DNA of 6,991 bases from Elusimicrobia bacterium RIFCSPLOWO2_01_FULL_54_10 (GTDB lineage Bacteria > Elusimicrobiota > Elusimicrobia > 2-02-FULL-39-32). The stretch is from the NCBI GenBank assembly GCA_001799975.1, contig MGUQ01000072.1, forward strand, positions 2,001 to 8,991, in the 5' to 3' direction. Shown here piece after piece: positions 6,591 through 6,991 of the stretch. The first letter of the stretch is position 1; each line of letters opens with the position of its first letter. The position numbers and the translations under genes were made by a program. Below the pieces are notes generated by a model. It did no database searches, was not told the origin of the DNA, and saw nothing but the letters and a program-made list of their open reading frames with translations.

Positions 6591-6867
6591 AAAGAGACAC
6601 CTCCTTTCTGTTCACGTCTCTGGCGGATATGATTCTTACCTTCCTTCCGCGCATGGTGAAAACGACGAATAAAAGCCTGTCCTTTTTTGTTTTTCCGATG
6701 ATTCGAAAGCGTTCTTCACGGCCTGAATGAATCGAGTCCTTAAAAGCCGCCTTGTTGTCGTCGAAAAATGGCTGTTCGGCTTCTGTGTCTTCCACGCCAT
6801 GTTTCCTGTTCTTCCCGGAATTTCCCTTATCCCATTCAAATTCGAGCGGTTCAGGCCAGATCCTCAT
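6574..6867 (-). CDS. brnT: BrnT-family ribonuclease toxin
   Basis: This 97-residue protein matches the BrnT family in full length. BrnT toxins have a RelE-like fold and cut RNA, halting growth until the antitoxin binds them. Visible hallmarks are LEFEWDKGN (8-16), KHGV (22-25), the acidic AEQPFFDD stretch (30-37), DSIHSGREERFRIIGKT (44-60), the hydrophobic strand LLFVVFTMRG (65-74), and VRIISARDVNRKEVSLYE (77-94), which carries the conserved S-A-R and terminal E-x-x-x-YE. The gene lies first, before its antitoxin, the usual brnTA order, and overlaps it by 17 bases. I chose the ATG at 6867 because the residues just before EFEWD are typical of this subtype. No Shine-Dalgarno sequence precedes it, and the predicted transcript begins only a few bases upstream. 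Confidence 0.9.
   Translation of the reverse strand: MRIWPEPLEFEWDKGNSGKNRKHGVEDTEAEQPFFDDNKAAFKDSIHSGREERFRIIGKTKKDRLLFVVFTMRGRKVRIISARDVNRKEVSLYEKTA
6598..6606 (-). promoter_or_regulatory. Strong Shine-Dalgarno sequence of the antitoxin
   Basis: AAGGAGGTG on the minus strand ends seven bases before the antitoxin ATG at 6590, a near-perfect match to the 16S anti-Shine-Dalgarno. It lies inside the 3' end of the toxin gene. The toxin has no such site, so the antitoxin should be translated more strongly from the shared mRNA. Confidence 0.85.
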
Positions 6868-6885
6868 GTATATGTAATTCTATAC
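6868..6885 (-). promoter_or_regulatory. Candidate operator: inverted repeat over the -10 box
   Basis: GTATA (6885-6881) and TATAC (6872-6868) on the minus strand form an inverted repeat with an 8-base centre. It covers the -10 box and the predicted start of transcription. A third TATAC copy lies at 6916-6912, upstream of the -35 box. The position suits autorepression by the ribbon-helix-helix antitoxin. The half-sites are short and AT-rich, so chance is possible. Confidence 0.4.
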
Positions 6886-6905
6886 TAGGGTTTCGGTCTT
6901 GTCAA
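6877..6905 (-). promoter_or_regulatory. Sigma70-type promoter of the brnT-antitoxin operon
   Basis: On the minus strand, a consensus TTGACA (6905-6900) is followed after exactly 17 bases by TAGAAT (6882-6877), five of six matches to the -10 consensus. Transcription would start near 6869-6871, two to four bases before the toxin ATG at 6867, so the mRNA would be almost leaderless. The -35 box contains the TGA stop of the upstream transposase-like frame. Confidence 0.75.
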
Positions 6906-6991
6906 GGGATTGTATAAGTCAAGGACATATGCGACATTTTGGGGATTTGAGCCAGGACCTGGAGAGGGGCTTTAAGGCCCAAAGAATGATG
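6902..6991 (-). CDS. C-terminal end of an IS transposase (rve/DDE integrase type), cut by the window edge
   Basis: The minus-strand frame runs from the right edge to a TGA at 6904-6902 and encodes 29 residues. It begins HHSLGLKAPLQVL and ends SHMSLTYTIP. The first part resembles the conserved tail of integrase-core transposases of the IS3/IS481 kind, where R-P-H-x-S-L-G-x-x-T-P-x-x-V-L follows the catalytic Glu. Only the tail is visible, so the catalytic triad, IS family and intactness cannot be judged. It runs in the same direction as brnT and stops 34 bases before it. If it is an IS, its terminal inverted repeat should lie close to 6868-6902. Confidence 0.5.
   Translation of the reverse strand, partial: HHSLGLKAPLQVLAQIPKMSHMSLTYTIP

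Noticed and set aside
6967..6980. Near-palindrome GGGCTTTAAGGCCC as a terminator stem.
   Set aside because: It has two mismatches, almost no loop and no following T-run. It is explained as codons of the transposase-like tail.
6929..6991. Plus-strand frame of 21 codons starting ATG at 6929 and open to the right edge.
   Set aside because: The only ribosome-site-like bases (AAGGA) are three bases from the ATG, the product resembles nothing, and the opposite strand over the same bases reads like a transposase tail.

Overview
The window is a piece of bacterial chromosome, probably from a little-studied candidate phylum. My best guess is Omnitrophota. This rests on the style of the main protein: very long, many unrelated domains, hydrophobic stretches ending in Leu-Gly-Met-Ala between domains. 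It also rests on the subtype of BrnT toxin. No marker gene is present, so this is inference.

Positions 2-6322 (+) are one uninterrupted reading frame, already open at the left edge of the window, so the protein lacks its N-terminus here. At least 2106 residues are visible. In order I see: a YfbR-like HD phosphohydrolase domain, a GT9 (heptosyltransferase-like) glycosyltransferase domain, an RsbW-like HATPase domain, a small helix-turn-helix-like segment, a HEAT-like helical region, a polytopic membrane domain, a region with nucleotidyltransferase-like motifs, a class I SAM-dependent methyltransferase domain, and an unrecognised C-terminal domain. Four hydrophobic blocks that look like membrane hairpins separate the soluble parts. 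The whole could be a membrane-anchored string of cytoplasmic enzyme domains or a polyprotein-like fusion. I cannot assign it a cellular role.

Positions 6324-6867 (-) hold a BrnT-type toxin followed by an overlapping CopG-type antitoxin. The antitoxin stop codon lies one base from the stop codon of the giant gene, tail to tail, leaving no room for a terminator. A strong sigma70-type promoter sits just before brnT, placed so that its transcript would be almost leaderless. The antitoxin has a near-perfect Shine-Dalgarno sequence.

Positions 6902-6991 (-) encode what looks like the last 29 residues of an IS transposase. Its stop codon lies inside the -35 box of the brnT promoter, so the toxin promoter may be partly built from the end of an insertion sequence. 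No RNA genes, CRISPR arrays or convincing terminators were found.
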